Positions 9,369-18,354 of a DNA stretch of 64,000 bases are shown one piece after another. This stretch comes from Bacillus sp. N13C7. GTDB taxonomy: Bacteria > Bacillota > Bacilli > Bacillales > Bacillaceae. The translations under genes were made by a program, and so were the position numbers. The DNA lies in the NCBI RefSeq assembly GCF_026790065.1, contig NZ_JALAMO010000005.1:1-64000 (forward strand), written 5' to 3'. The notes under the pieces were generated by a model. It had not been told where the DNA came from, ran no database searches, and saw only the letters and a list, made by a program, of their open reading frames with translations. Within the stretch, counting starts at the first letter, position 1, and every line of letters begins with the position of its first letter.

Positions 9369-9389
9369 CCAACACAGAGAAATCCTTCA

Positions 9390-9406
9390 TGTAAAGGAAC
9401 TGTAAT
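9390..9406 (+). promoter_or_regulatory. WalR box upstream of yocH
   Basis: TGTAAA-GGAAC-TGTAAT fits the WalR consensus TGTWAH-N5-TGTWAH exactly. yocH is a known WalRK regulon member, so growth-linked activation of this cell-wall gene is expected. Confidence 0.85.
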
Positions 9407-9502
9407 CTAAATCATATCTTTTTGTTATTGATTTGACATTTACGTGTGTTACGATATCACCTGTTAGCCGCCAATAAAAAGCTAACAAGGGAGGATTTAC
9501 TT

Positions 9503-10366
9503 ATGAAGAAGACGATTATGTCCTTTGTAGCAGTTGCTGCACTTTCAACAACTGCATTCGGAGCTCACGCTTCTGCAAAAGAAATCACGGTGCAAAAGGG
9601 TGATACGCTCTGGGGAATCTCTCAGAAAAACGGAGTGAACCTAAAGGACTTAAAAGAATGGAACAAGTTAACTTCTGATAAAATCTTTGCAGGAGAAAAA
9701 CTGACCATTTCTTCAGAAGAAACAACCACTTCTGGGCAATATACAATTAAAGCGGGAGATACGCTTTCTAAGATTGCTCAAAAATTCGGTACGACAGTCA
9801 ACAACCTGAAAGTTTGGAATAACCTAAGCTCTGACATGATCTATGCTGGATCTACACTTTCAGTAAAAGGTCAGGCAACAGCAGCAAACACAGTTACTGA
9901 GAATGCGCAAACAAGCGCACCTCAAACTGCACCAAAACAAGAGGCTGTGCAAAAAGAGCAACCAAAACAAGAAGCTGTACAACAGCAACCTAAACAAGAA
10001 ACAAAGGCTGAGGCAGAAACTTCTGTTAACACAGAAGAGAAGGCTGTTCAATCAAATACAAATAATCAAGAAGCTTCAAAAGAACTAACAGTTACTGCTA
10101 CTGCTTACACTGCTAACGACGGCGGCATTTCCGGCGTTACGGCAACAGGCATTGACTTAAATAAGAACCCGAACGCGAAAGTCATCGCGGTTGATCCTAA
10201 TGTGATTCCGCTAGGTTCTAAAGTCTATGTTGAAGGCTATGGTGAAGCAACAGCAGCAGACACTGGCGGCGCTATTAAAGGTAATAAAATCGACGTATTT
10301 GTACCAAATAAAAGTGATGCATCTAATTGGGGCGTCAAAACTGTAAGTGTTAAAATCTTAAACTAA
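9503..10366 (+). CDS. yocH: Secreted peptidoglycan hydrolase YocH (LysM-3D)
   Basis: This is a 287-residue exported cell-wall hydrolase. A signal peptide ends near GAHASA, followed by two LysM peptidoglycan-binding repeats (starting [13 protein letters not shown] and [13 protein letters not shown]). A Gln/Lys/Glu/Ala-rich linker (about residues 120-190) with repeated PKQEAVQ-like units leads to a C-terminal 3D domain ([38 protein letters not shown]) with the conserved Asp residues of muramidase-like YocH/RpfB proteins. ATG 9503 has GGGAGG upstream. It is monocistronic, with a WalR box and its own terminator. Confidence 0.94.
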   Translation: MKKTIMSFVAVAALSTTAFGAHASAKEITVQKGDTLWGISQKNGVNLKDLKEWNKLTSDKIFAGEKLTISSEETTTSGQYTIKAGDTLSKIAQKFGTTVNNLKVWNNLSSDMIYAGSTLSVKGQATAANTVTENAQTSAPQTAPKQEAVQKEQPKQEAVQQQPKQETKAEAETSVNTEEKAVQSNTNNQEASKELTVTATAYTANDGGISGVTATGIDLNKNPNAKVIAVDPNVIPLGSKVYVEGYGEATAADTGGAIKGNKIDVFVPNKSDASNWGVKTVSVKILN

Positions 10367-10382
10367 TGATATAGATTGTGAT

Positions 10383-10419
10383 AAAAGACATGAGCTTTTG
10401 GCTCGTGTCTTTTTTTTCT
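10383..10419 (+). terminator. Terminator of yocH
   Basis: AAGACATGAGC-TTTT-GGCTCGTGTCTT followed by eight T residues, 17 bp after the yocH stop. Confidence 0.9.
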
Positions 10420-10750
10420 GTTTGGAGATGTATTTATCATATGCTGATAACAGAAAAGTGGTCCTGTTTTTCTTAGTGTGATTCTATGGGCTATCGTTTA
10501 CATGTATAATTCCGCATTGCAGAGACATTTGGCATCTCTACATCGGGGCTTATTTTGATGCTACTGATTATGCGTAACGAGCTGCTGTTCTATTATGCAA
10601 GGCAGCTTTGGAGCGGAGTGAATCATCCCTTTTATTGGGCTGTTAACCAAGCAATTAGCGGACATTAGGAGCGAAAAAGTGAAGCTGGAGTATGGGTCAG
10701 TATGAATCTGATTGCTCGTGACAATCTCCCTGGGGGGAGCTGCTGGTTAA
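10420..10750. other. Gene-free interval yocH-desR
   Basis: About 330 bp between the yocH and desR terminators hold no open frame with a ribosome site on either strand. The base composition is less A/T-rich than typical spacers and short interrupted frames are present, so a decayed gene is possible, but I cannot name it. Confidence 0.4.
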
Positions 10751-10786
10751 CAAAAAGATCTTGGCAGTTGCCAAGATCCTTTTTTA
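10751..10786 (-). terminator. Terminator of the des-desK-desR operon
   Basis: On the minus strand AAAGGATCTTGGCA-ACTG-CCAAGATCTTTTTG forms an 11-12 bp stem with a T run, beginning at the desR stop codon. Confidence 0.85.
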
Positions 10787-11383
10787 TTTAAACCAGCCTT
10801 TTTCTTTTGACCGAGTAATTGCTTCTATTCGGTTTTTCACTTCGAGCTTTTCTAGAATCATTGAGATATAATTTCGCACCGTCCCGCTTTTGATGCTGAG
10901 TTCCTGAGCGATTTCTTTTGTGTTTTTACCGTCAGCCACAAGTTCAAGCACTTCTTTTTCTCGATCTGTAAGAGGGTTAGCTTCGCTGTACATGTCCTCC
11001 ATCAGCTCAGGTGCATAGATGCGTTTTCCGTTCATGACGCTTCGGATGGCGCTTGCGAGCTCTTCGCTCGGACTGTCTTTTAACAAATAGCCTTTAACGC
11101 CTGCTTTAATGGCTCTTTGAAAGTAGCCGGGTCTTGCAAAGGTAGTTAAGATTATAATTTTGCAGCCTGTATCCTTTAACTCTTCAGCTGCTTCAAGCCC
11201 TGATTTCCCTGGCATTTCAATATCCATAATACATATATCAGGCTGATGTTTTTTGGCAAAGTCAACAGCATCCTGCCCGGTTGTACCTTTGCCTACGACT
11301 TCCATATCGTCTTCTAAGTTTAGAAGTGATCCTAAAGCGCCCAGCAGCATTTGCTGATCTTCCGCAATAAATATACTAATCAT
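10784..11383 (-). CDS. desR: Two-component response regulator DesR
   Basis: This is a NarL/LuxR-type response regulator of 199 residues. The receiver domain (about 1-120) has the acidic pocket IAEDQ, phospho-acceptor Asp54 in CIMDIEMPG, and the conserved Lys in LLKDSPSE. A LuxR-type HTH follows (LTDREKEVLELVADGKNTKEI). In B. subtilis, phosphorylated DesR activates des at low temperature. ATG 11383 (MISIFIAEDQ) is preceded by AAAGGATGG; the longer frame adds three residues. It lies 18 bp after desK. Confidence 0.95.
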   Translation of the reverse strand: MISIFIAEDQQMLLGALGSLLNLEDDMEVVGKGTTGQDAVDFAKKHQPDICIMDIEMPGKSGLEAAEELKDTGCKIIILTTFARPGYFQRAIKAGVKGYLLKDSPSEELASAIRSVMNGKRIYAPELMEDMYSEANPLTDREKEVLELVADGKNTKEIAQELSIKSGTVRNYISMILEKLEVKNRIEAITRSKEKGWFK

Positions 11384-11401
11384 GTAAGCCATCCTTTATG
11401 T

Positions 11402-12514
11402 TTATTTTGAGTTATTAGGAATTGCCATGGTAAGCTTAGTGCCGTTTTTGGTATCAATGTGAAGGCTCCCGTTTGCAAATTCAAGCCGTTCTCTCATACC
11501 GAGTAAGCCGTGACCTTTTGAAAAGAATTTTTCTTCTCCTTGAAATGTTCCATCGTCAGATACTGTAATGACAACTTCCTTCCATAGCTGTTGAATGTCA
11601 ACTCGGCAAGTTTTAGCCTGACTGTGTTTGACGACATTTGTGACAGCCTCTTTCAAGCACATGCTCAAAATGTTTTCATTAAGCAATGAGATATTTTCGG
11701 GCCATTTCTCTTCTTCATAGATAAACGTAATGTCAGCTGCTTCGAGAATTTGTTTGATATTGATCAGTTCATCCTTGAGCCGGATGCCTTTCATAGAGGA
11801 TACGATCTTTCTTACTTCATTTAAAGAAGTTCTCGCTGTTTGCTGAACACTTTTCAGTTCACGAGCTGCTTGTTCGGGATCTTTGTATATCAGTTTTCGC
11901 GCCAAGTCGCTTTTTAAACCGATAAGCGAAAGCTTTTGCCCAAGCGTATCGTGGAGGTCGCGGGCAATACGCTGCCGCTCTTCTAATTTCACCAGCTCGG
12001 CAATCCGTTCATTCGCATCCTCGAGTTTTTCTTCAAGCCGTTCGCGCTCCTTGCGGCTTCTTATACTAAACGGCAATAAAATCGCACTGATGAGGGTAAT
12101 GACGACAAAAGGGATTTGCGTCAGAAAGAATTCCTTTTTCAGCACAAGACTGAAATTAGCTGCCACGGCTGCGCTTATTAAATGGACGTAATATAAAATA
12201 TGAAAAGGGACACGTTCTTTTATGTTTCCAATAAAATAGGCGATAAAAAAGGCAAAATAAATATAACTGAACATCGTAATGGAGGCGGTTGAAATGCCGA
12301 TTAACAGAAACGCCCATAAATAAATGGCCCAGCCTTTAGAGACAAAAGCAAATCGATATACCGAAAAAAATAAAAGCGTCAAAATGATGCCGACGATAAT
12401 GACAAATGTTGAATTTGATTTCCATATAAAGTAGAAGGGGAGGATGAAAAAGATCGTCCATATATAAGGCGTAATCCCGCTTAGCTTTTGAAATGTAAAA
12501 TGCTTTTTAATCAT
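11402..12514 (-). CDS. desK: Membrane thermosensor histidine kinase DesK
   Basis: This is a 370-residue sensor kinase. The N-terminal half (about 1-150) has five hydrophobic membrane spans starting ITPYIWTIFFILPFYFIW. A charged coiled-coil linker (RSRKERERLEEKLEDANERI) follows. The dimerisation/phospho-acceptor helix carries the H-box histidine (about His188) in RIARDLHDTLGQKLSL, and the HATPase domain has the N box (CLKEAVTNVVKHS) and glycine boxes (SDDG, GHGLLGMRERL). It senses membrane thickness and phosphorylates or dephosphorylates DesR. It sits between des and desR in the same direction. Confidence 0.95.
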   Translation of the reverse strand: MIKKHFTFQKLSGITPYIWTIFFILPFYFIWKSNSTFVIIVGIILTLLFFSVYRFAFVSKGWAIYLWAFLLIGISTASITMFSYIYFAFFIAYFIGNIKERVPFHILYYVHLISAAVAANFSLVLKKEFFLTQIPFVVITLISAILLPFSIRSRKERERLEEKLEDANERIAELVKLEERQRIARDLHDTLGQKLSLIGLKSDLARKLIYKDPEQAARELKSVQQTARTSLNEVRKIVSSMKGIRLKDELINIKQILEAADITFIYEEEKWPENISLLNENILSMCLKEAVTNVVKHSQAKTCRVDIQQLWKEVVITVSDDGTFQGEEKFFSKGHGLLGMRERLEFANGSLHIDTKNGTKLTMAIPNNSK

Positions 12515-12634
12515 GATATTCCCTCATTTTCAGCTTTTCATCTTACATGTAACTTTATCATTGCGAAAGCCAGAATGCACCCTCGAACAATAAAAAAGAA
12601 GCCTTCTAGTGTAAAGAGAAGACCTCCTTCATCA

Positions 12635-13690
12635 TCAGGCATTCTTCCGCAGCTTCTGTTTTTCTGTTGAATCAGGCGGAAGGCTGAAAGGTGTATGTTT
12701 TACATCCCGAAATGACACAAATTGTTTTTTGTCTTCATCCCAAAGGCGGAAGGCAAGTGATTGCAGGCTTGTTTTTAAGGTAATTGTCGGTACGTTTTTT
12801 AATGGCTCATGATGTTCGTGGGCAACTTCAAGCTTATAGTTAGGCACTTTTGGACTCAAATGATGAACATGGTGGTAACCGATATTGCCTGTCAGCCATT
12901 GAAGCAGTTTTGGGAGTTTATAAAATGAACTGCCTTCCACAGCAGCCTGAACGTAACTCCAGTTTTCATCTGCTTCAAAATAAGAATCTTCAAATGTATG
13001 CTGCACATAAAACAGCCACACACCGATTGAGCCTGAGATCAGAAAAATGGGGCCTTGCACCAGCAAAAATGATTGCCAGCCAAAGATCAGACAGCTAGCA
13101 GCAGCCAGCGCTGCAATTGCCAGATTCGTAAGGTGCGTGTTGACACGCTCTTTGCGTCTTGCACCCTTTTTGTTGAAACGGTTTGTAATGAGAAAAACAT
13201 AAATCGGTCCGAGAATAAACATGATAAACGGATTTCTATAAAGTCTATATGCAAGCTTCGTTCGTCTAGGTGCAGCTTTATATTCGTTTACCGTTAACAG
13301 CCATATGTCTCCTGTTCCGCGTTTATCCAGATTGCTGCTTGTCGCATGATGAATCGAATGGCTGTGCTGCCATTGAAGATACGGAAATAAAGTCAGAACA
13401 CCTGTCAGAAAACCGAGAATATGGTTATAGCGTTTTTGTTTGAAAAATGATTGATGGCAGCAGTCATGGAAGATGATAAAAATTCTTGTCAAAAAACCTG
13501 CGGCAATCACTGTTAATGCTAACGTAAGGAGGTAGGAGACATCGAGGCTGAGATAAGCAAGAAACCACAGGCCGAAGAAGGGAATAAACGTGTTCAAAAG
13601 CTGAATCAGGCTGTTTTTTGTTTCGGGCTTAGCAAAAGCAGCGACTTGCTTTGTAAGCTGTTTTTGTTTATGTGCAGTTTGTTCAGTCAT
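12635..13690 (-). CDS. des: Membrane phospholipid delta5 acyl desaturase Des
   Basis: This is an integral membrane fatty-acid desaturase of 351 residues. The three histidine boxes that bind the di-iron centre are visible: HDCCHQSFF, HSIHHATSS and HHVHHLSPK, between several membrane spans. It introduces a cis double bond at position 5 of phospholipid acyl chains on cold shock, restoring fluidity. It is first gene of des-desK-desR, with 120 bp before desK, and the upstream region carries the DesR target. Family, length and order all agree. Confidence 0.95.
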   Translation of the reverse strand: MTEQTAHKQKQLTKQVAAFAKPETKNSLIQLLNTFIPFFGLWFLAYLSLDVSYLLTLALTVIAAGFLTRIFIIFHDCCHQSFFKQKRYNHILGFLTGVLTLFPYLQWQHSHSIHHATSSNLDKRGTGDIWLLTVNEYKAAPRRTKLAYRLYRNPFIMFILGPIYVFLITNRFNKKGARRKERVNTHLTNLAIAALAAASCLIFGWQSFLLVQGPIFLISGSIGVWLFYVQHTFEDSYFEADENWSYVQAAVEGSSFYKLPKLLQWLTGNIGYHHVHHLSPKVPNYKLEVAHEHHEPLKNVPTITLKTSLQSLAFRLWDEDKKQFVSFRDVKHTPFSLPPDSTEKQKLRKNA

Positions 13691-13721
13691 AGTAAGTATC
13701 CTCTCATTGTGTGTCTCAGTT

Positions 13722-13789
13722 CAGTATACGCGAAAGAGAGAAGTCTTTTGTAGTAGCACACATCATGCATCATATATGACATTTGTCAT
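13722..13789 (-). promoter_or_regulatory. des promoter and DesR-binding region
   Basis: On the minus strand the sequence contains ATGACAAATGTCAT (13776-13789, arms ATGACA/TGTCAT) and further half sites ATATATGATGCATGATG, followed by a -10-like TATACT near 13722 without a clear -35. This agrees with an activator-dependent promoter and the DesR site I remember. Exact borders are not certain. Confidence 0.65.
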
Positions 13790-13820
13790 GGCTCCTCGTG
13801 CGCATGCATGAATGACACGC

Positions 13821-13854
13821 TAAAAAAGCTTGTAAAAAAGAATTTACAAGCTGA
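13821..13854 (-). terminator. Terminator of yocD
   Basis: The minus strand reads AGCTTGTAAA-TTCTTT-TTTACAAGCTTTTTTA, a 10-bp stem with T run, immediately after the yocD stop. Confidence 0.85.
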
Positions 13855-14832
13855 TTAATGTTTATCGATCCATATACGTGATGTACCCGAAACAGCCTCA
13901 ATCCTGCATGTTCCTCCTATTGGAAACGTGGCAATCGGGGAGGTATGCCCGGCATTTACGTTTGCGATGATGGGGAGAGCGGATAATTCTTTTTTTGTTT
14001 CAATCATGGCTTTTACCTGTTCTATTGATACATTTGATGCTTTTTGAAATCTGCCAATCAAAATCGCTTTCACATGAGAAAAAGCGGGGAGGTGGATGAG
14101 TGATTGCAGATCGCGGTCAAACATATGGATGTCTGACATGTAATCATCTTCAATCAATAAAATGATCTGTTCTGTTTCAGGAAAATACTCCGTTCCCTGC
14201 AGCAAATTAAGCGTACATAGATTTCCGCCAATCAAGGTGCCTTCCGCATAACCCTCTTGGATCACAACGGGACCGTTATTAGGGTAAAAGTGTCTGTTTT
14301 CTTGATCCAAAAACCAGCGGTCATCGCTCCACTCCCTTGAATGGTGAATCTCAAACGGATCGTCCGAAGCGCAGCAAGAAAGAAAATACTCTATTGTATA
14401 ATCGAGTCCTTTTTTCATTGCAAATGTTGAAAAGTGGGGGCCTGAATACGTGACAAGGCCCGTTTTTTGATAAATGGCGTTGCAAAGAGCCGTTATATCG
14501 GAATAGCCGCATAGAATTTTTGGATGCTGTTTGATCTTCTCGTAATTAAGATAACGCAGCAGCTGATTTGAATTGAAACCGCCGAGTGTCGTTAAAATCG
14601 CTTTGACGTTTGGATCAAAAAAGGCTTCATGCAGATCATGGACTCTTGATTCGATAGAGGATGAATCAAATTCGTTTATTTCATTTGCATGTTCGGCGAT
14701 AGTCACTCGATAACCTAAGCGTTCTAACACCGTTTTAGCTTGTATTTTTGGTTCATTTGACATTATAGACATGCTGGTCGCGGGAGACACGATCCGGATT
14801 TCGTCTCCCTTTTTTAGTTTTGAGGCGTACAT
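13855..14832 (-). CDS. yocD: LD-carboxypeptidase / MccF-like peptidase YocD (S66)
   Basis: This is a 325-residue member of the S66 family, which includes LD-carboxypeptidases and microcin C7 self-immunity protein MccF. The nucleophile elbow GYSDITAL contains the catalytic Ser; LTTLGGFNSNQLL is the preceding conserved loop; LIEDDYMSDIHMFDRDL and a His near NAGHTSPIATFPIGG supply the other members of the Ser-Glu-His triad. No signal peptide is seen, so a cytoplasmic role (cell-wall peptide recycling or peptide-nucleotide detoxification) is likely. ATG 14832 follows GGAGGG; the in-frame upstream extension is disfavoured. Confidence 0.88.
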   Translation of the reverse strand: MYASKLKKGDEIRIVSPATSMSIMSNEPKIQAKTVLERLGYRVTIAEHANEINEFDSSSIESRVHDLHEAFFDPNVKAILTTLGGFNSNQLLRYLNYEKIKQHPKILCGYSDITALCNAIYQKTGLVTYSGPHFSTFAMKKGLDYTIEYFLSCCASDDPFEIHHSREWSDDRWFLDQENRHFYPNNGPVVIQEGYAEGTLIGGNLCTLNLLQGTEYFPETEQIILLIEDDYMSDIHMFDRDLQSLIHLPAFSHVKAILIGRFQKASNVSIEQVKAMIETKKELSALPIIANVNAGHTSPIATFPIGGTCRIEAVSGTSRIWIDKH

Positions 14833-14895
14833 AGAACCCTCCATCAATGGTTTTACACCATTACAGCACATCTTGGCTCATTCTTCCAGGCTTTT

Positions 14896-15393
14896 TTACA
14901 AGTCAACCCACTTAATGCTGCCGGATTGTGTAGCAGGATCGACGCATACTTTGAATTGATGTTTTTCATAAAAATGAATCAGCCGGTCTACATGATTCCA
15001 ATCCCGTTTGGCAATGTCCCCGGTGACTTTAGGAATATTGTGGTCTCTGGCGATATCTTTTAAATATTTCATGCAAATAGAGCCAAACCCGTGATTCGGA
15101 GGGCCTTTTATGTCCCCAATATGAATGGCATCGTCCTTGTAAGAAGCTATAAGTGAAAAACAGCCTTTTCCTCTATAAGCCGTTTTACAATCGGTAAGCA
15201 TAATTTTGCATGTTTGGCCATCATCAATCGAGGAAACAATCAACCATTCTTCATGTTTCGATTGATCAATACCAAGCACTTTGGCGTCTTTAGATAAATC
15301 CTTCATATTCTCCTGCATGCGGTAAATTTGAAATTCTAAATCATTTAGTTCTTCTTCAAGTTCTTGGCGATTTTTTTCTTTAACAGTAAACAA
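14896..15393 (-). CDS. yocC: GNAT-like protein YocC
   Basis: This is a 165-residue cytoplasmic protein. An N-terminal coiled-coil (about residues 5-35, EKNRQELEEELNDLEFQIYR) precedes a domain that reads like an acetyltransferase fold: beta strands, GPPNHGFGSICMKYLKDIA in the position of the acetyl-CoA loop, and HFYEKHQFKV at the C terminus. Translation probably starts at TTG 15393, preceded by GAAAGGGGT; the larger frame to 15477 has no ribosome site. Substrate unknown. Confidence 0.75.
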   Translation of the reverse strand: MFTVKEKNRQELEEELNDLEFQIYRMQENMKDLSKDAKVLGIDQSKHEEWLIVSSIDDGQTCKIMLTDCKTAYRGKGCFSLIASYKDDAIHIGDIKGPPNHGFGSICMKYLKDIARDHNIPKVTGDIAKRDWNHVDRLIHFYEKHQFKVCVDPATQSGSIKWVDL

Positions 15394-15563
15394 GATCAAA
15401 CCCCTTTCAAAAATCAGCTTAGAAACACAGTTATCAATTGTATTAGATGAGAGGGGCATTGTAAATAACAAATCCATGATTGCTAGAAATTAGCGCAAAG
15501 TGAGGTTTGATCATTTTTAAGATAGGAAAAAGAAAACTAACCTGTGGAAAAGGAGGAAACGGA

Positions 15564-16346
15564 ATGGCGATTGATTCATTGATTAAAAAATTACAGTATG
15601 TCCAATTGGAACCGCCGGATAAAATTCTCTCCCTCTATCTCAATACAGACATGAGAGATCCAGATCAGCAGGGGGGAGAATGGAAAATTGCCTTAAAGTC
15701 GGGATTCAGCAGATTGAAAGAGTATTTGGCAGCAAGTGATCCAGAGGAAGAGAAATGTCTGGATGGAATCAGAATGAAAATTGATCAATACCTCAATGAA
15801 TTGGGAAAAGAGATGCCCCGCAGTCTCGTGTTTTTTGTTTCGGATAGCGGCATATGGGAACCAATTAAACTTCAAATCCCTGTAGAAACAAGATTTTACT
15901 GGGAAGAAACAGCTGTTCTGGATCAGCTGAAAGATTTGCGCCAAACATACCCAAGTACGGCGTTTATTTTAACTCAGCAGCATGAAGTGAAAATCATTGA
16001 AACCGTCTTAGGCAAAATTGAGGCGGTTGAGCATTATGAGTATGATATGGTCAAAGAGTCTTGGGAGAATTGCCATTCCTCTGCAAAAAAAGAGGCTCCA
16101 TTTGAAGAGGACCGAATGAGGGAACATGCAACGGAGAATCAAACGAGACTGTATAAGCGGCTGGCTGCCAATCTTGATCAAAAAGCTGCCGTGAAAAGAT
16201 GGGAACGAATGGTCATCGCCGGGGATAAAGAAACGGCGGATATTTTGGATCAGCATATGAATAAACCGATTCATTCGAAAATCCAAAAGAACCTGCTGAA
16301 TGAAAAAGAACATAAGGCCGTTGAGCATTTGATCAGGGAGGCGTAA
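15564..16346 (+). CDS. yocB: Conserved protein YocB (VLRF1/eRF1-like)
   Basis: This is a 260-residue soluble protein. It opens with IKKLQYVQLEPPDKILSLYLNTD and has a central segment SLVFFVSDSGIWEPIKLQIPVE and AFILTQQHEVKIIETVLGKIEAVE, a layout I associate with the VLRF1/eRF1-domain-related family of Firmicutes. Function is not established; a ribosome- or tRNA-linked role is only a family guess. ATG 15564 has AAAAGGAGG 7 nt upstream. It is divergent from yocC. A GC-rich hairpin at about 16350-16381 may terminate it. Confidence 0.78.
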   Translation: MAIDSLIKKLQYVQLEPPDKILSLYLNTDMRDPDQQGGEWKIALKSGFSRLKEYLAASDPEEEKCLDGIRMKIDQYLNELGKEMPRSLVFFVSDSGIWEPIKLQIPVETRFYWEETAVLDQLKDLRQTYPSTAFILTQQHEVKIIETVLGKIEAVEHYEYDMVKESWENCHSSAKKEAPFEEDRMREHATENQTRLYKRLAANLDQKAAVKRWERMVIAGDKETADILDQHMNKPIHSKIQKNLLNEKEHKAVEHLIREA

Positions 16347-16482
16347 ATCTCATAGGGCCGGGGCTAAAAGCCGCGGCCTTTGAAGTGTGTCTAATTTCTG
16401 ACGAAGCAATCGAAAACGTTGACATCTTCTATGAATTTGCATACGATTTGGATAGCCAGTACAAATTAGGAGAGGTCATCAA

Positions 16483-17019
16483 ATGAATCAAACAGAAAAT
16501 AAACCGAAAAATTATACGGGAATTGTTCTTACGCTGACAGTTCTGATTAACGGTTTAATCGCAGTGCTGTTTTTTATGCCTAAATTAGATCAGTTCAGCC
16601 ATGCGAATATCCACATTTTGCCGATGCTGAATGCGATATTCAACAGCTTTACGTTCATCTTTTTATTGGCCGCGCTGATTATGATTAAACAAAAAAATAT
16701 TAAAGCCCATAAACGCTTTATTTTAGCCGCTTTTACAACAACATTGCTATTTTTGATTTGTTATGTCATCTACCATTCGATTGCAGAGAATACGCTCTAC
16801 GGCGGAGAAGGTATTATGCGCCCGATTTACTTCTTTATTTTAATTACGCATATCTGTCTTTCTGCAGTCATTGTGCCGCTTGCGCTGTTTACGCTGATCA
16901 GAGGATTCAGCATGCAGGTTGAGCGCCATAAAAAAATTGCCAGATGGACAATGCCTCTGTGGCTTTATGTAAGCCTGACAGGCGTTATTGTATATCTGAT
17001 GATATCACCGTACTATTAA
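16483..17019 (+). CDS. yozB: DUF420 membrane protein YozB
   Basis: This is a 178-residue integral membrane protein of the DUF420 family with about five hydrophobic helices (for example GIVLTLTVLINGLIAVLFFM and LWLYVSLTGVIVYLMI). Conserved His residues at membrane edges (ANIHILPMLNA, HKRFILAAF, YHSIAENTLY, THICLSAVI, VERHKKIARWT) resemble heme- or copper-associated CtaG/CtaM neighbours, which suggests a respiratory assembly role by inference only. AGGAGAGG precedes the ATG. A terminator follows at 17018. Confidence 0.85.
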   Translation: MNQTENKPKNYTGIVLTLTVLINGLIAVLFFMPKLDQFSHANIHILPMLNAIFNSFTFIFLLAALIMIKQKNIKAHKRFILAAFTTTLLFLICYVIYHSIAENTLYGGEGIMRPIYFFILITHICLSAVIVPLALFTLIRGFSMQVERHKKIARWTMPLWLYVSLTGVIVYLMISPYY

Positions 17020-17046
17020 AAGCCATACTTTGTATGGCTTTTTTTG
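17018..17046 (+). terminator. Terminator of yozB
   Basis: AAAGCCATA-CTT-TGTATGGCTTTTTTT directly at the stop codon. A second hairpin at 17060-17095 (GACAAAAGCCCAAA/TTTGGGCTTTTGTC) probably terminates yocA on the other strand. Confidence 0.85.
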
Positions 17047-17110
17047 CACATGTAAACACGACAAAAGCCCAAAAACGGATTTGGGCTTTTGTCAGTAAAT
17101 TGATAGACTC

Positions 17111-17788
17111 CTAATCATGAGCCTTAGATTCCATGGTTTCAAGTGTTGCAACCTGCAAAGATTCTTCAACAGTTTTTGTTTTTTCTTTTACTTTTTCTGC
17201 ATACGTATAATCACCGTAGCAATACGGATAGCGGAAATTGTTTACATTTCCTCCGCAAGTATACAGCTCGGGATTTTTTTTGACTTGCTGCTCGGAGTAT
17301 TGTTTTGCCAATTCCTCAGTATGCTTTCCTCCATGTTCAGCTACAAAGTCAATATAACCTGCCCCCATGTTGTAGCTTTGAATAATGGTATCCAAATCCA
17401 CACCTTTTTCCTTTCCGGTCTTGTACATGAGGGTAAATTGCTTGATGCCTTGTTTAACACTGAGTTGAGGGTCTGTTATCTCATTGCGTTTTAACCCCAG
17501 AGATTCAGAGGACTGCATGGGATCATTGCCTTTTCCTTTAGACTCCTGATACATCATGCCAAGTATCAGTGATGTATAATTAGAGAGCCCTTGGTTTTCA
17601 AGCTCGTCTTCCACCAGCGGTTTATAATCGGTTAAACGTTCCAAAACAATCGTTTTCGTATCGATCGGAAGTTTTTTGATTAAATCCCGGTTGAAAAAAA
17701 GCAAGACCAATAAAAAAGAGGCGATGACAAAGACAAAAATCATCATAAAACCCGCAGCAGCGAAACAGCCTTTTCTCTTTTTTTTCAC
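17111..17788 (-). CDS. yocA: Lysozyme-like transglycosylase YocA
   Basis: This is a 225-residue membrane-anchored lytic enzyme. One transmembrane helix (about residues 10-35, CFAAAGFMMIFVFVIASFLL) is followed by an extracytoplasmic domain of the goose-type/Slt lysozyme-like family: GMMYQESKGKGNDPMQSSESLG carries the catalytic Glu, and IIQSYNMGAGYIDFVAEHGG the conserved substrate-binding Tyr-Asn region. Similar domains occur in conjugative elements and phages. It would cleave glycan strands of peptidoglycan. Position between yozB and czrA matches B. subtilis. Confidence 0.88.
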   Translation of the reverse strand: MKKKRKGCFAAAGFMMIFVFVIASFLLVLLFFNRDLIKKLPIDTKTIVLERLTDYKPLVEDELENQGLSNYTSLILGMMYQESKGKGNDPMQSSESLGLKRNEITDPQLSVKQGIKQFTLMYKTGKEKGVDLDTIIQSYNMGAGYIDFVAEHGGKHTEELAKQYSEQQVKKNPELYTCGGNVNNFRYPYCYGDYTYAEKVKEKTKTVEESLQVATLETMESKAHD

Positions 17789-17979
17789 TGTGTTTCACCC
17801 TCAATGTTTGGAGCAGTATGACTTTTTTATTATGACACAGAACATATATCAGACCAAGTAAAAACCTGATTTGAAACATAAATTTAAACTATGAGATTGA
17901 ATTGGAATACAAGCAGGCTGGTTTGCACCAAAACACATTTGTTATATGATAAAACTATGAATAAAGAAAGGTGATACAG

Positions 17980-18303
17980 ATGACTGAATTTAAAGAAACA
18001 GAACGGTCGGCTGCCGATCTGGACGAGGAGACGCTGTTTCTGGTCGCGCAAACATTCAAAGCGCTTTCTGATCCTACCAGAATCAGAATTCTCCATTTAT
18101 TATCTCAGGGTGAACATGCTGTAAACGGAATTGCAGAAAAGCTGAATTTACTGCAATCCACAGTTTCCCACCAGCTCAGATTCTTAAAAAATCTCCGGCT
18201 TGTCAAATCGCGCAGAGAAGGAACATCCATTTATTACTCTCCGGAGGATGAACACGTTTTAGATGTTCTTCAGCAAATGATCCATCATACACAACACGAT
18301 TAA
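17980..18303 (+). CDS. czrA: ArsR/SmtB-type metal-sensing repressor CzrA (YozA)
   Basis: This is a 107-residue winged-helix repressor of the ArsR/SmtB family. The HTH is [44 protein letters not shown]. The C-terminal alpha5 has [18 protein letters not shown] with the Asp and His residues that form the zinc/cobalt site in CzrA proteins. In B. subtilis it represses cadA and czcD, which are not in this window. ATG 17980 is preceded by AAAGGTG; an upstream in-frame ATG adds three residues. Confidence 0.9.
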   Translation: MTEFKETERSAADLDEETLFLVAQTFKALSDPTRIRILHLLSQGEHAVNGIAEKLNLLQSTVSHQLRFLKNLRLVKSRREGTSIYYSPEDEHVLDVLQQMIHHTQHD

Positions 18304-18354
18304 AAAAGACATCCTTGCTTAATCGCTGCTAGCGGGCAAGGATGTCTTTTTCTT
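18304..18354. terminator. Bidirectional terminator czrA/yobW
   Basis: AAAAAGACATCCTTGC and GCAAGGATGTCTTTTT form a 16-bp stem with A and T tracts on both sides. It serves czrA and overlaps the last codons of convergent yobW. Confidence 0.9.
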